From Burkholderiales bacterium (GTDB lineage: Bacteria; Pseudomonadota; Gammaproteobacteria; Burkholderiales; Burkholderiaceae_C), in contig JAIOOS010000006.1 in NCBI GenBank assembly GCA_021414305.1, positions 248,001-312,000 of the forward strand: a DNA stretch of 64,000 nt, in the 5' to 3' direction. The notes beneath the pieces were generated by a model. The model was not told the DNA's origin. It worked only from the letters and a program-made list of their open reading frames with translations, and searched no databases. A program made the position numbers and the translations under genes. Of this stretch, positions 17,990 through 29,773 are shown one piece after another. Position 1 is the stretch's first letter; each line of letters begins with the position of its first letter.

Positions 17990-20900
17990 CTACGCGGCCT
18001 CGACTCCTTGCAGCGCGGAGGCCGCGAGGTCGAACTGCAGGGCGTCGATCTGCCGGCGCACGGCGTCGAATGACTGCGGGCCGAGCAGGCGCCGCAAATG
18101 CGGGGACAGGGTCTTGAAGCCATCCAGCGCCGCCAGGTCGGCGCTGCGCAGTTGCTTCAACAAGGTGGTCAGCGCCGGGGCGTTGAGGCCACCGGGCAAG
18201 GCCTCTCCGGGCTCTTCCTCGGCCGGCGCCAGGAGCAGCGGCGCACTCGCCGCACGCAGCCTGCCCAGCTCCGCCGACAGCCGCCGGAGGAGTTCGTCGA
18301 GCATCGGCGAATGGCCCGCCAGGCAGGCCTCCTCGGCCTGCGCGGCCAGCCGTTGCACCCCCTTGGCCCCGAGCGTTCCCGAACTGCCCTTCAGGTCGTG
18401 CAGCCGCCCCGCCAGCGCCGCCGCTTCGACGCCGGCAAGCTCCGCGCCGATGTCGGCGAAGTCATCGAGCAGCCTCGCCAACAGCGAGCGCAGCAGGGAC
18501 ACGTCCCCGCCCAGCCGCCGGCAGGCGTCGCTCGCGTCTATGCCGTCGATCTGCGGCCACGCCTGTATCGAAAGGGGCGGCGGCGCGGCCTCTGCCGGAG
18601 CAGCGACGTGCACGTACTTGCGGATCAGGCGCACGAGCGCCTGGGGATCGAAGGGCTTGGCCACCACGTCGTTCATGCCCGCGGCCTGCGCCCGCTCGTG
18701 CTCGCCCGTCGTGATGCCCGCCGTGAGCGCGATGACCGGGAGATCCTTCAGCCCCAGTCCGTTGCGAATGCGCCGGGTCGCGTCGTGCCCGTCGAGCACC
18801 GGCATCTGCACGTCCATCAGCACGACGTGGACGCACTGCGGGTCCGCCGTCAGCTGATCGACCGCCTCCTGGCCGTTGCCGGCCAGCCGGACCTGCGCGC
18901 CCTCGAGCTCGAGGATCCTCCGCGCGACTTCCAGGTTGATCGAACTGTCGTCGGCGACCAGCACGCGCACGCCCGCCAGGCCCGGCCCCTTCCTGGGCGC
19001 GCTCACCTGCGACAGCGCGGCCGCGGCGACCGCGTCGCAGAGCGGAAATTCAAGCTCGACCCAGAACTCGCTGCCAAGATGCGGCGTGCTCTCCACGCCG
19101 ACCTCGCCGCCCATGAGCGTCACGAGTTGCTTGACGATGGACAGCCCCAGCCCGGTGCCGCCGAAGCGCCGCGTGGTCGACGTGTCCGCCTGCACGAAGG
19201 GAGCGAACAGCTTGGGCAGCGCCTCGGGTGCAATGCCCACGCCGCTGTCCTTCACCTCGAAACGGAGCCGGGCGCGATCGGCCGCCGCCGGCAAGCTCCG
19301 CACGCTCAGCTTCACCCCGCCGGACTCGGTGAACTTGATCGCGTTGCTGAGGAGGTTGCTCAGCACCTGGCGCAGCCGCGTCGCATCGCCGCGCACGGCG
19401 CAGGGCAGGTCCGGGCCGGCCTGTACGTCGAAGGCGACGCCCTTGGCATCGGCCTGCAACCCCGAGAGGGACGCCAGATCGCGCAGCAGGCCATCGAGCA
19501 GGAACGGGGCCTGCTCGATCTGCATCTCCGAGGCCTCGATCTTCGAAAGGTCCAGCACGTCGTTGATGACGCCCAGCAGGGTCTGGCTCGCCAGCCTGAT
19601 CTTGCCGAGGGTGTCCGCCTGCTCCGCGTCCAGGCGCGTGCGCTCCAGCAGGTACGCCAGGCCGATCACGGCGTTCATCGGCGTGCGGATCTCGTGGCTC
19701 ATGTTCGCCAGGAACTGGCTCTTTGCCAGGTTGGCCGCCTCGGCCTTCTGCAACGCGTGACGCAGCGAGACCTCGTGCCGGAGACGCGCGCCGATGTCGT
19801 GCGCAACCCCCAGGTAGCCCACGAGGGCGCCGCGGTCGTCGTGCATCGCCGTCACCGCCAGCGAGACCGCAATCCGCGATCCGTCGCGGCGAACGTAGGT
19901 CCACTGGTGTTCCTTGTTCAGCGCCTCCGGTTCGATCAGGGCGCGCCCGGTATGCACCTTGCGCCCGAGCGCCTGGCTCAGCACGGCGGCGCGCTGCCGC
20001 ATCTCCTCGGGGTCGTGGAACTTGAGCGATGTCTCGCGGCCGACGACGTCGCTCGCGTCATAGCCCAGCAGCTGCTCCGCGCCGCGATTGAAGATCGAGA
20101 TCAGGCCGTCGGGTGCGACCGCGACGATCGACACCTGGGTCGAGGCGTCCAGAACCGACCTCAGCAGCGTCAGGGTGCGGCGCAATTCGGTCTCCGACTG
20201 CCTGCGCTCCGTGATGTCGGCGCTGACCGCGAAGAATCCGACCACGCGACCGTCGCCCGCCAGGTCCGGCACCAGGTGGCTCTCGAAGATGCGGCCGTCC
20301 TCCTCGATGTCGTAGCTGGTGCTCGTCCCTTGCATGACGGTTTCGACGCGATGCCGGGTGGATGCGGAAAGCGGCAAGCCGGTCAGCTCGGCCCGCGTCC
20401 GTCCGAGAATCTGCTCGCGCGGCAGGCCGAAACGCCGGCAGTGGGCCTCGTTGACGAACTTGAAGCGCAGCTGGTCGTCGACATAGGCGATGCGCAGGGG
20501 CAGCCGGTCCGTGACCTCATGCAGGAATCGCTCGGCCACTTCGGCGTCGCGCCGAGCCCTCTCCGCCAGTTGCTGGGCCTGCTTGATCGGCGTGATGTCG
20601 TTGCGGATCGAGATGTATTTCTCGATGCGCCCGTCGGCGCCGACGAAAGGCGCCACGAGGCTGTTGACCCAGTACAGCGACCCGTCCTTGGCCCGGTTGC
20701 AGACCTCTCCGCGCCAGGCCTGCCCGCTGGAGATCGTGCGCCACATCTCCACCCAGAAGGCGCGGTCGTGGTGGCCGGAATTGAGGATGCGGTGGTCCTG
20801 CGCCAGCAGTTCCTCCCGCCGGTAGCCGGAGATCTCGCAGAAGCTGTCGTTGACTTCGGTGATGCGGCCGCGCGCGTCCGCAACCGAGACGATGGCATGC

Positions 20901-22585
20901 CGGTGCAGGGTGCGCAGCAGCGCTTCCGACTCGCGTTGCGCCGCCGCCAGGCGATGGCGACTTTCGACGAGCTCGCTGACGTCGTGCACCAGGACGTAGA
21001 AGCCTTGCGCCTCGCCATCGACCATGTCGGGAAGGTAGTGGGCCAGGGAGTGCCGGACACCCTGGCCGTCGGGCCGCGGGATCGAGCGCTCGAAGGTCTG
21101 CGCCTCGCCCCGCAAGGCGGCCTCGACGTAGGGCCGGTTGCTTTCGAAAAGCCCGTCTCCCAGCAAGTCGCGCATGTGCTTGCCGGGCAAGTCCCCCGCT
21201 TCGACGCCGAACCAGTGCGCGTAGGCACGATTGGCGACGCGGTTGCAGAGCCGGCGGTCCCAGTAGCCGATCATCGACGGCACGGCATCGAGAATGTTCT
21301 TCAAGTCCTTGTGCGCCGTCTCGAGCGCACGTTCGGCCTGGCGCTGCCCCGTCACGTCCTGCATGACGGACAGGCTGACCACTTCGCCATCGGGCCCGCG
21401 ATCGACCACGGCGGACAGGAGGACGTCGAGAACCCTGCCGTCGCGCGCCGTCACCTGGTATTCGACGCCCTCGACCCGCCCCTCGGCGAATAGCGTCGCG
21501 AGCACCTGCGGCGAACGCCGTCGCGACTCGGGCGCCAGAAGGTCGGGCGCGGGACGCCCGATCACCTCCGAACGGCTGTAGCCGAGCTTCGTCAGCCATA
21601 GATCGCTGACGGCCACCAGGCGGCCCGCGCGGTCCACCGAATGAAGCATCGCCGGGGTCGACTCGTACATGCGCCTGGCTCGCGCCTCCTCGGCCGCCTT
21701 GGTCCGGGCGGACATCACGCGCTCGGTGATGTCGCGCACGAACTGCGTCCGGCCGGCGAGCCTGCCGCCCGCATCGAACTCGGGCACGGTCGTGATCGCG
21801 ACGTGGACGAGAGAGCCATCGGCTCGCTTGCGGACGCTTTCGAAGGTGAGGGCGCGGCTCGTCACGCCCTCGACCCCCATGCCCTCCGCGTCGTGCGCGT
21901 CGCCCGAAGGCATGACGGGGTCCAGCGGGTGTCCGATCATGTCCGCGGCAGCGAAGCCGAGCAGCGCTTCGGCGGCGCGGTTCCAGCGCCTGACCCGGCC
22001 ATGGGCGTCGGTACCGATGATGGCGTCGACGCTGTGCTCCTCCACCAACGCCGCCCGGGCTCGCTCGGCGCTGGCGGCAGCGATCTCGCGGATCGCCCGG
22101 CGCCCCTCCAGGGCGCTGGACACCGCCACGCCGAGACAGGCCAGCACCTCGCGCTGGGTCGGCGTCAGCTGGCGGGGCTCGCGGTCGATCACGCACAGCG
22201 TGCCGACCTGCTCGCCTCCCGAGAGGCGCAGCGGAACACCGGCGTAGAAGCGAATGGCCGGGTCGCCGATGACGAGCGGGTTGTCGACGAAGCGCACGTC
22301 CTCTCGCGCGTCAGGAATCTCGAACAGCGAAGGCCCCAGCACGGCGTGGGCGCAGAAGGCAATGTCGCGAGGAGTCTGCGTCACGCCAGGCAGGCCGACG
22401 TTCGCCTTGAACCATTGCCGCTCCGCATCGATGAGGCTGACAAGCGAGATCGGCGTTCCGCAAAGCGTCGACGCCGCCCGTACCAGGGCGTCGAACTCGG
22501 CTTCGGCGCTGCTGTCGAGCACCTCGAGTCGACGTAGCGCCGCCAGCGCTTCGGACTCGTTCGGACGCAGGGAGGCCGGCTGCAC
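17990..22585 (-). CDS. Hybrid sensor histidine kinase GAF-(PAS)x6-HisKA-HATPase-REC-Hpt
   Basis: Very large cytosolic hybrid kinase of 1531 residues without membrane segments. Order: GAF (about 1-165), six PAS/PAC modules (about 175-290, 305-420, 430-550, 565-680, 690-810 and 815-945), HisKA with [18 protein letters not shown] near 965, HATPase with [14 protein letters not shown], a receiver with ADDSSINLE and [13 protein letters not shown], and a C-terminal Hpt domain ([13 protein letters not shown]). The built-in receiver and Hpt make an internal phosphorelay that must end on a separate receiver. The REC-GGDEF protein encoded 57 bases upstream on the same strand is the obvious candidate. 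The signals sensed are unknown. Confidence 0.9.
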   Translation of the reverse strand: MQPASLRPNESEALAALRRLEVLDSSAEAEFDALVRAASTLCGTPISLVSLIDAERQWFKANVGLPGVTQTPRDIAFCAHAVLGPSLFEIPDAREDVRFVDNPLVIGDPAIRFYAGVPLRLSGGEQVGTLCVIDREPRQLTPTQREVLACLGVAVSSALEGRRAIREIAAASAERARAALVEEHSVDAIIGTDAHGRVRRWNRAAEALLGFAAADMIGHPLDPVMPSGDAHDAEGMGVEGVTSRALTFESVRKRADGSLVHVAITTVPEFDAGGRLAGRTQFVRDITERVMSARTKAAEEARARRMYESTPAMLHSVDRAGRLVAVSDLWLTKLGYSRSEVIGRPAPDLLAPESRRRSPQVLATLFAEGRVEGVEYQVTARDGRVLDVLLSAVVDRGPDGEVVSLSVMQDVTGQRQAERALETAHKDLKNILDAVPSMIGYWDRRLCNRVANRAYAHWFGVEAGDLPGKHMRDLLGDGLFESNRPYVEAALRGEAQTFERSIPRPDGQGVRHSLAHYLPDMVDGEAQGFYVLVHDVSELVESRHRLAAAQRESEALLRTLHRHAIVSVADARGRITEVNDSFCEISGYRREELLAQDHRILNSGHHDRAFWVEMWRTISSGQAWRGEVCNRAKDGSLYWVNSLVAPFVGADGRIEKYISIRNDITPIKQAQQLAERARRDAEVAERFLHEVTDRLPLRIAYVDDQLRFKFVNEAHCRRFGLPREQILGRTRAELTGLPLSASTRHRVETVMQGTSTSYDIEEDGRIFESHLVPDLAGDGRVVGFFAVSADITERRQSETELRRTLTLLRSVLDASTQVSIVAVAPDGLISIFNRGAEQLLGYDASDVVGRETSLKFHDPEEMRQRAAVLSQALGRKVHTGRALIEPEALNKEHQWTYVRRDGSRIAVSLAVTAMHDDRGALVGYLGVAHDIGARLRHEVSLRHALQKAEAANLAKSQFLANMSHEIRTPMNAVIGLAYLLERTRLDAEQADTLGKIRLASQTLLGVINDVLDLSKIEASEMQIEQAPFLLDGLLRDLASLSGLQADAKGVAFDVQAGPDLPCAVRGDATRLRQVLSNLLSNAIKFTESGGVKLSVRSLPAAADRARLRFEVKDSGVGIAPEALPKLFAPFVQADTSTTRRFGGTGLGLSIVKQLVTLMGGEVGVESTPHLGSEFWVELEFPLCDAVAAAALSQVSAPRKGPGLAGVRVLVADDSSINLEVARRILELEGAQVRLAGNGQEAVDQLTADPQCVHVVLMDVQMPVLDGHDATRRIRNGLGLKDLPVIALTAGITTGEHERAQAAGMNDVVAKPFDPQALVRLIRKYVHVAAPAEAAPPPLSIQAWPQIDGIDASDACRRLGGDVSLLRSLLARLLDDFADIGAELAGVEAAALAGRLHDLKGSSGTLGAKGVQRLAAQAEEACLAGHSPMLDELLRRLSAELGRLRAASAPLLLAPAEEEPGEALPGGLNAPALTTLLKQLRSADLAALDGFKTLSPHLRRLLGPQSFDAVRRQIDALQFDLAASALQGVEAA

Positions 22586-22642
22586 GCGAGAGATCGGCGG
22601 GAATGGCCGGAGCAGTTCCGAAGGACCGTGACGACGGGTCGG

Positions 22643-23674
22643 TCAGGCCGCCAGGCGCGATTGCGGCAAGCGGCTTTGCGGGGCGATCTCGCGCGCGAGG
22701 CTCGGGGAATCGACGTCGCCGAGGTCCAGGCGCCACGCCTGGGCCCGCCCGCCGCCCTTCGCGGCATAGAGCGCCAGGTCCGCACTTCGAACCAGGTCGC
22801 TCGCGCCGTGCTGCGGTGTCGACACGAGGCGCGATTCGCCGGACTGTTCGATCCAGCACGCGCTATCGGTGTCGTAGCAGCCGATGCCGATGCTGACGGT
22901 CAGATGACCGGAGGTGGGAGAAGATTCGTGGGAGATCCCGAGCGCCTCGACGGCGTCGAGCATCCGGTGCGCCACGTGCTCGGCGCCGGCTCGCGGCGTG
23001 CGGGACAGCAGGACGACGAATTCTTCGCCGCCATAACGCGCGACGAGGTCGCCGGGTCTTTGCAGCTTGTCGCGCATCGCCTGTGCGACGGAACGCAGAC
23101 AGGCGTCGCCCGCCGGATGGCCGTAGCGGTCGTTGTAGAGCTTGAAGTGATCCACGTCGATCAGCAGCAGGCTCATGGGAGTGCCGTCGCGCATCGCGGC
23201 GAGCCACTCCCTCTGCAGCGACTCCTCGAAGCCCCGTCGATTCACGACCCCGGTGAGCCCGTCGATCGAGGCGATGTTGCGCAGCTCATCGGTGAGGTGC
23301 TTGATTCGCAACTGGGTCCGAACGCGCGCCAGCAGCAAGGCCTCGCTCACCGGCTTGGCGATGAAATCGACCGCGCCCGCTTCCAGGCCCTTGAGCTCGA
23401 AGTCGGTGTCGCTGTGGGCCGTGACGAAAATCACCGGAATGTCGGCCAGGGCGGGCTCGGCTTTCATCGCCTCGCACACGTCATAGCCCGACATCCCCGG
23501 CATCTCGGCATCCAGCAGCACGAGGTCGGGCGCCGCGGCCCGAAGTTGCTGCAACGCTGTGGCGCCGGAGGTCGCGAACCGCAACTCGCCCAGCCCGGAC
23601 AGCATGCGCCCCATGACCTGGATCATCCCGGGGTTGTCGTCGACAAGAAGGATGCTGGAGGGCCTGAGTTTCAT
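22643..23674 (-). CDS. Response-regulator diguanylate cyclase (REC-GGDEF)
   Basis: Protein of 343 residues that makes cyclic di-GMP under phosphorylation control. The N-terminal receiver (1-120) has ILLVDDN and the phospho-Asp in VLLDAEMPGMSG. The GGDEF domain (about 165-320) has an active-site GGEEF and an inhibitory I-site RPGD five residues before it, so product feedback is expected. It is the first gene of an operon with the 1531-residue hybrid kinase, which ends in an Hpt domain, so the pair forms a complete phosphorelay to c-di-GMP. After the GGDEF domain there is a tail of about 35 residues containing GGGRAQAW. Confidence 0.9.
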   Translation of the reverse strand: MKLRPSSILLVDDNPGMIQVMGRMLSGLGELRFATSGATALQQLRAAAPDLVLLDAEMPGMSGYDVCEAMKAEPALADIPVIFVTAHSDTDFELKGLEAGAVDFIAKPVSEALLLARVRTQLRIKHLTDELRNIASIDGLTGVVNRRGFEESLQREWLAAMRDGTPMSLLLIDVDHFKLYNDRYGHPAGDACLRSVAQAMRDKLQRPGDLVARYGGEEFVVLLSRTPRAGAEHVAHRMLDAVEALGISHESSPTSGHLTVSIGIGCYDTDSACWIEQSGESRLVSTPQHGASDLVRSADLALYAAKGGGRAQAWRLDLGDVDSPSLAREIAPQSRLPQSRLAA

Positions 23675-23999
23675 GCGGGCTGACGTCGTGACGGGCGTGT
23701 ACGGGCCGACACGCTGCGCCGACCCCCGCAGTTTCGGCCGTTCGCCGGCGATCTTGAGCCCGCGCGCCGGGAGCCACGCATCGACCTACCGCGTGGCGAC
23801 CCCGCCGATCGAGACCGAGGATGCCCTGCTTGAGGTGGCGCAAGTCGCGTACCGCCTCGCGCGCTAGAGTGAATCGGTCGATCCACCCGAGGTCTCGAGG
23901 TCGGCGCGAGTGACGAGCCGGCCCGCGCGTACGCGGGACATTAAGTGGACCGTAAGCGAGAAGGCCGAGCATGGTTCGACCGCAACTACAGGAGACCGC
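23675..23999. other. 325-base intergenic region between divergent genes
   Basis: No convincing gene. It must hold the promoters of the c-di-GMP operon (minus) and of the secreted protein gene (plus). A small hairpin CCCGCG-CGTA-CGCGGG lies at 23922-23937. A TAGAGT hexamer at 23865-23870 resembles a -10 box for the plus strand but has no -35 partner at normal spacing. AGGAGA at 23989-23994 is the ribosome site of the next gene. Confidence 0.4.
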
Positions 24000-25313
24000 A
24001 TGACCTGGACGACCCATCCCCTCTTCGCCGCCGCTGCGGCGCTTGCCTTCGCTGGCAGCGCCTGGGGGCAGGCCGGCGCCTGGACGGCGACTCATACGCT
24101 GGAAGGTCCGTTCGCGACTTCCTCGATCCCCGAGCCGCCGCTGGTGGCGATGAATGCCGACGGCCGCGCCCTGCTTGCCTGGAACGCCACGGGCGTGGTG
24201 CGCTTCGCAGAGCACGCCCGGGGCGGTCCCTGGCAGCCGCGGGGCAACGTACCAGGCGGCGGCACCGGCGCCGGCCCGGTCGCGCTCGCCATCGGCCGCA
24301 GCGGCGCGGCCGCCGTCGCCTACACGACCGTGGCGACCCGCTACACGCCGTCGCGTCTGATGGTGTCGCTGCAATCGGCGTCTGGCGGGTTCGGCGCCGC
24401 CGTGGAAGTTGTGCCGGGCGCCGTCGCCGGCGACATCGATCTCGGCATTGCGTGCGACGGCAGCGTGACCCTGCTGTGGAGCGGCGCCTCCGCGATCTGG
24501 ACCACCACCCTCGCCGGAACCGGACGCACCGCCGGTGCCTGCGACGGTCGGCCCGGTCCCGGGCCCTGGAGCGCCCCGCTGCAACTCTCGAACGGGCACG
24601 TCGGCGCGTCGTTGCCCGACCTCGTGGTCAACGACGACGGAGCCGCACTCGCGGTCTGGCAGGAAGGCGCTCAGGCCAACCCGAGCGCCATCCTGGCCGC
24701 CTACCGGCCAGCCGGGGCAGCCTGGGAGGCCGCGCAAACGGCATCTGCCCCGACGGCGCAGGCGACCTGGAATCCGAAGCCGGCGCTCGACGCCGGCGGC
24801 CACGCCGTGATCGGCTATCTCGACGGGCAGACGATGGTGGTCGTCGCGCGCGGCTCGGGCGGCGGCTGGAGCGCGCCCTCGCCGGTGTCGGGGAGCCGGC
24901 CGGCGTTCTATCCCGCACTGGCGATGAGTGCGGGCGGTGACGTGCTCGTCGCCTGGCTCACCCTCGATGCGCAGGGCCGTGGCGGCGAGGTCTGGGCGCG
25001 CGTCGCCGCGGCCGGCGCCGACTGGTCGGCGGCGCAACGCCTCTCCGTGGCGGCCGACGACGCCTACTGGCCGAGCGCCGCGTTCGCCGACGACGGATCG
25101 CTGGCGATCGTCGGCTGGACCGACAACGCCGCCAACGCCGCGAAGGCTTCCATCTTCCGCGCCGGAACCTGGACGCGCCGCACCCTCGGCACCGGCTACT
25201 GGAGCGGCGGCGTGCGCGTCGCGGCCGGCGCCGGCGGGGCGGTCGCCGGCTGGGCGATGCCCAACCTCGCGAATCCCAATTCGGCGAAGCTCGTCGCGCG
25301 CGCCTGGCAGTGA
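24000..25313 (+). CDS. Secreted beta-propeller-like repeat protein, function unknown
   Basis: Exported protein of 437 residues with a signal peptide (cleavage near SAWGQA). The mature part holds six or seven degenerate repeats of about 50-60 residues with the pattern A-x-x-x-x-G-x-A-[LV]-[LV]-A-W, for example AMNADGRALLAWN, AIGRSGAAAVAYT, VVNDDGAALAVWQEG and AMSAGGDVLVAWLTLD. This pattern is typical of sialidase/BNR-like propellers without the Asp-box, and no catalytic residues can be named. The ATG at 24000 is preceded by AGGAGA. It stands alone, convergent with the CoA-ligase operon. Confidence 0.65.
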   Translation: MTWTTHPLFAAAAALAFAGSAWGQAGAWTATHTLEGPFATSSIPEPPLVAMNADGRALLAWNATGVVRFAEHARGGPWQPRGNVPGGGTGAGPVALAIGRSGAAAVAYTTVATRYTPSRLMVSLQSASGGFGAAVEVVPGAVAGDIDLGIACDGSVTLLWSGASAIWTTTLAGTGRTAGACDGRPGPGPWSAPLQLSNGHVGASLPDLVVNDDGAALAVWQEGAQANPSAILAAYRPAGAAWEAAQTASAPTAQATWNPKPALDAGGHAVIGYLDGQTMVVVARGSGGGWSAPSPVSGSRPAFYPALAMSAGGDVLVAWLTLDAQGRGGEVWARVAAAGADWSAAQRLSVAADDAYWPSAAFADDGSLAIVGWTDNAANAAKASIFRAGTWTRRTLGTGYWSGGVRVAAGAGGAVAGWAMPNLANPNSAKLVARAWQ

Positions 25314-25337
25314 GGCGCTCCGCTCCCGCGCCCGCTC

Positions 25338-26960
25338 CTACCCCCGCAGCCGGAACCGCTGCAGCTTCCCGGTCTCGGTGCGCGGCAGCGCCTCGCGGAA
25401 CTCGATCGCCCGGGGGTACTTGTACGGGGCCACGGTCGCCTTCACGAAGTCCTGCAGCGCCTTCGTCGTCGCCTCGCCGGCGGCATGGCCGGGGCGCAGC
25501 ACGACGTAGGCCTTGACGATCTGCCCGCGCTCCTCGTCGGGCACGCCGATCACCGCGCACTCGGCCACCGCGGCATGGCCGAGCAGCGCCTCCTCCACCT
25601 CGGGCGCGGCGATGTTGTAGCCGGCCGAGATGATCATGTCGTCGGTGCGGCTCTGGTAGTGGAAGTAGCCGTCGGCGTCCATCAGGTAGGCGTCGCCGGT
25701 GTAGTTCCAGCCGTCGCGCACGTAGCTGCCCTGACGCACGTCGTCGAGGTAGCGGCAGCCGGTGGGGCCCTGCACCGCGAGCTTGCCGATGGTGCCCGGC
25801 GGAAGCTCGTTGCCGTCGTCGTCGACGACCCTGGCGCGGTAGCCGGGAATCGCCTTGCCGGTGGCGCCCGGGCGGGCCTCGGCCTCGTCGGCGGAGATGA
25901 AGATGTGCAGCATCTCGGTCGCGCCGATGCCGTCGATCAGCTCGATGCCCGTGGCTTCGCGCCAGAGCAGGCGCGTGGCCGCGGGCAGCACCTCGCCGGC
26001 GGAGACGCACTTGCGCAGCACGCCGCCGTCGCGCACGCCGATGCGCCGCTCCTTCGCCTGTGGCGCCATCGCCCGGTAGGAAGTCGGCGCGGTGAAGAGC
26101 ACGGTCGCCTTGTGCGCGACCAGCGCCTCGAGCAGCTCGTTCGGGCCGGCCTTTTCGAGCAGCACGGTGGAGGCGCCGACGTGCATCGGAAACAGCGTCA
26201 GGCCGCCGAGGCCGAAGGTGAAGGCGAGCGGCGGGCTGCCGATGAAGACGTCGCTCTCGTTCGCGCGCAGCACGTGCGGCGGGAAGCAGACGCAGCTCGC
26301 CATCACGTCGCGATGGAAGTGCATGGTCGCCTTCGGCTGGCCGGTGGTGCCGGAGGTGAAGGCGAGCAGGCAGGTGTCGTCGGCGGCGGTGTCGACGTTG
26401 GTGAAGGGCGCGTCGTGCCGCGCCATCAGCGCCTCGAGGCCGTCGGGCGTGGGGTCGCCGAAGCAGACGATCCGCTGCAGCACCGGCGTCACCGGCAGCA
26501 GCGTCTCGAGCTCGCCGCGCAAGGCCTGGTCGCAGAGCGCGAAGTCGACCTGGCCCTTCTCGACGATCTGCTTCAGCTCCTTGGCGCGCAGCATCGGCAT
26601 GGTGGCGACTGCGATGCCGCCGGTCTTCATCACCGCGAACCAGCAGGCCACCAGCATCGGCTTGTTGGCCGAGCGCAGCAGCACCCGGTTGCCGGGCACC
26701 AGGCCGCAGTCCTTCACCAGCACGTGGGCGATGCGGTCGGCCTGGCCCTGCAGCTCGGCGTAGGTCCAGCGCGGGCCGCCCGGGGCGCTGACGCAGGGCC
26801 GGTCGCCGCGGCCTTCCCGCACCGCGCGGTCGAGCAGCTCGGTGGCGCAGTTCAGCCGCTCGGGGAACCGCAGCTCGGGCAGGTCGAACAGGTAGTCGGG
26901 ATGGCTCTCCGGCGGCGGCAGGTGGTCGCGGGCGAAAGTGTCGAGGTGAGCGGTGTACAT
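25338..26960 (-). CDS. Aryl-CoA ligase, benzoate/2-aminobenzoate-CoA ligase type
   Basis: AMP-forming acid-CoA ligase of 540 residues. The ATP loop FTSGTTGQPKATMHFHRD lies near 200, TDDMIISAGYNIAAPEVEEAL at the hinge, and the catalytic Lys532 in RTETGKLQRFR. The N-terminal segment (HLPPPESHPDYLFDLPELRFPERLNCA) is characteristic of benzoate- and 2-aminobenzoate-CoA ligases. It is the most downstream gene of the minus-strand operon that begins with the 2-aminobenzoyl-CoA monooxygenase/reductase, so the probable reaction is 2-aminobenzoate + ATP + CoA to 2-aminobenzoyl-CoA. Salicylate or another ortho-substituted benzoate is an alternative. Only 22 bases separate it from gcdH. Confidence 0.85.
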   Translation of the reverse strand: MYTAHLDTFARDHLPPPESHPDYLFDLPELRFPERLNCATELLDRAVREGRGDRPCVSAPGGPRWTYAELQGQADRIAHVLVKDCGLVPGNRVLLRSANKPMLVACWFAVMKTGGIAVATMPMLRAKELKQIVEKGQVDFALCDQALRGELETLLPVTPVLQRIVCFGDPTPDGLEALMARHDAPFTNVDTAADDTCLLAFTSGTTGQPKATMHFHRDVMASCVCFPPHVLRANESDVFIGSPPLAFTFGLGGLTLFPMHVGASTVLLEKAGPNELLEALVAHKATVLFTAPTSYRAMAPQAKERRIGVRDGGVLRKCVSAGEVLPAATRLLWREATGIELIDGIGATEMLHIFISADEAEARPGATGKAIPGYRARVVDDDGNELPPGTIGKLAVQGPTGCRYLDDVRQGSYVRDGWNYTGDAYLMDADGYFHYQSRTDDMIISAGYNIAAPEVEEALLGHAAVAECAVIGVPDEERGQIVKAYVVLRPGHAAGEATTKALQDFVKATVAPYKYPRAIEFREALPRTETGKLQRFRLRG

Positions 26961-26982
26961 GTCGGTCGAGCAGCCAGGAACC

Positions 26983-28164
<1,182 letters not shown>

Positions 28165-28190
28165 GGTGTGTTGCCTTCGTGGAATCGTGT

Positions 28191-28592
28191 TCAGTCGGGA
28201 ATGACGGCGGTGACCTCGATCTCGACCTTGGCACGGTCCTCGATCAGGGCCGTGACCTCGACCGCGGTCATCGCGATGTCGTAGAAGCCGATGATCTCGC
28301 GAAACGCCTTGCCGATTTCGCGGCCGGCGGCGAGGTACTCGCGCTTGCTCGTCACGTACCAGGTCATGCGCGCGATGTGCTTCGGCTCGGCGCCCGCGCT
28401 CCTCAGCACGGCGACGATGTTGACCAGCGCCTGCCTGGTCTGCGCAGCGAAGTCGTCGGTCTCCCAGATGCCCTGCGGGTCCCAGCCGACCTGGCCGGCG
28501 ACGTAGACCTGGCGGCCGGCGGCGGCGACGCCGTTGGCGTAGCCCTTCGGCCGCGGCCAGCCCTCGGGCAGCAGCGCTTCGTTCATCGTCAT
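28191..28592 (-). CDS. Rid-family (YjgF/YER057c) protein lacking the deaminase arginine
   Basis: Protein of 133 residues with the trimeric Rid fold ([34 protein letters not shown]). Classical RidA enamine/imine deaminases have Arg in a PAR motif. Here that position is Met108 (IAMTAVEV), so it belongs with the Rid subgroups that lack the arginine, and imine hydrolysis is not assured. Its place between acyl-CoA dehydrogenase and glutaryl-CoA dehydrogenase genes suggests help with an amino- or enamine-bearing CoA intermediate of 2-aminobenzoate breakdown. The ATG overlaps the stop of the acyl-CoA dehydrogenase gene by 4 bases. Confidence 0.85.
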   Translation of the reverse strand: MTMNEALLPEGWPRPKGYANGVAAAGRQVYVAGQVGWDPQGIWETDDFAAQTRQALVNIVAVLRSAGAEPKHIARMTWYVTSKREYLAAGREIGKAFREIIGFYDIAMTAVEVTALIEDRAKVEIEVTAVIPD

Positions 28593-29773
28593 GCGGATTC
28601 CTTCTTCTGCGTCGTGTCCTTGAGCAGCTCGCGGGCGATGATGAGCTGCTGCACCTCGGTGGCGCCTTCGTAGATGCGCAAGGCGCGGATCTCGCGGTAG
28701 AGCTTCTCGACCGTCTCGCCGCTCACCACGCCCTGGCCGCCAAAGAGCTGCACCGCCGAATCGATGACCTGCTGCGCGCCCTCGGTGGCGGCCATCTTGG
28801 CCATCGCCGCCTCCTTGGTGACGCCGCGCCCCTGGTCGCGCTGCCAGGCGGCGCGGTAGACGAGCAGCGCGCTGGCGTCGATGGTCGTCGCCATCTCGGC
28901 GAGCTTGGCCTGCGCCAGCGGCAGGTGGGCGAGGGTCTGGCCGAACATCGGCCGCGTGGTCGTGCGGTGAAGGGCCTCGTCGAGCGCGCGGCGGGCGAAG
29001 CCGAGCGCGGCGGCGGCGACCGAGGTGCGGAAGACGTCGAGCGTGCGCATCGCCACCTTGAAGCCTTCGCCGTCGGCGCCGACGCGGTTCGCGTTCGGCA
29101 CCCGGCAGCCGGTGAATCGGAGGCGCGCGAGCGGATGCGGCGCGATCACCTCGATCCGCGCGGCGATCTCGAAGCCGGGCGTGCCGGCCTCGACGATGAA
29201 GGCCGAAATGCCCTTGGCGCCCTTGGCCGCGGCGTCGCTGCGCGCGAACACGACGTAGACGTCGGCGATGCCGCCGTTGCTGATCCAGGTCTTCTCGCCG
29301 TCGAGGACGTACGCATCGCCGTCCTCGCGCGCGGCGCAGCGCATCGCGCCGACGTCGGAGCCGGCCTCGGGCTCGGAGAGCGCGAACGCCGCGATCGCGT
29401 CGCCGGCGGCGACCTTGGGCAGCCACTGGCGTTTTTGCGCCTCGGTGCCGGCGAGGCTGATCGCGCCGGAGCCGAGCCCCTGCATCGCGAACGCGAAGTC
29501 GGCCAGGCCGGATCGCCGCGCCAGGGTCTCGCGCGCCAGGCAGATCGTGCGCGTGTCGATCGTCTCGGCGGCGCCGCCGTAAGCCGTGCCGCCCACCGCA
29601 TGGGCGAACCAGCCGGCGTCGCCGAGCGAGCGCACCAGCGCCTTGCACTCGGCATCGACGTCGGAACCGTGGTCGTGCGGCAGGTGCGCGTCGGCCCACG
29701 CGCCGAGCTCCGCGGCGAAGGCGCGATGCCGCGGCTCGAAGAACGGCCAGTCGAGGTGAGGCATGTCGTTCAT
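28589..29773 (-). CDS. Acyl-CoA dehydrogenase
   Basis: FAD-dependent enzyme of 394 residues with [15 protein letters not shown] (flavin/substrate site), [14 protein letters not shown], a C-terminal [27 protein letters not shown] and the catalytic Glu369 in [11 protein letters not shown]. It is predicted to introduce a double bond in a cyclic or linear CoA intermediate of the pathway. The ATG at 29773 was preferred over the internal Met at 29764 because GGGAG lies 7 bases upstream. That GGGAG is the outer end of the neighbouring repeat element. It overlaps both neighbours in ATGA style. Confidence 0.88.
   Translation of the reverse strand: MNDMPHLDWPFFEPRHRAFAAELGAWADAHLPHDHGSDVDAECKALVRSLGDAGWFAHAVGGTAYGGAAETIDTRTICLARETLARRSGLADFAFAMQGLGSGAISLAGTEAQKRQWLPKVAAGDAIAAFALSEPEAGSDVGAMRCAAREDGDAYVLDGEKTWISNGGIADVYVVFARSDAAAKGAKGISAFIVEAGTPGFEIAARIEVIAPHPLARLRFTGCRVPNANRVGADGEGFKVAMRTLDVFRTSVAAAALGFARRALDEALHRTTTRPMFGQTLAHLPLAQAKLAEMATTIDASALLVYRAAWQRDQGRGVTKEAAMAKMAATEGAQQVIDSAVQLFGGQGVVSGETVEKLYREIRALRIYEGATEVQQLIIARELLKDTTQKKESA

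Noticed and set aside
18098..21493. 1131-codon open frame opposite the hybrid sensor kinase
   Set aside because: Antisense shadow; the minus-strand product has a complete, recognisable domain series.
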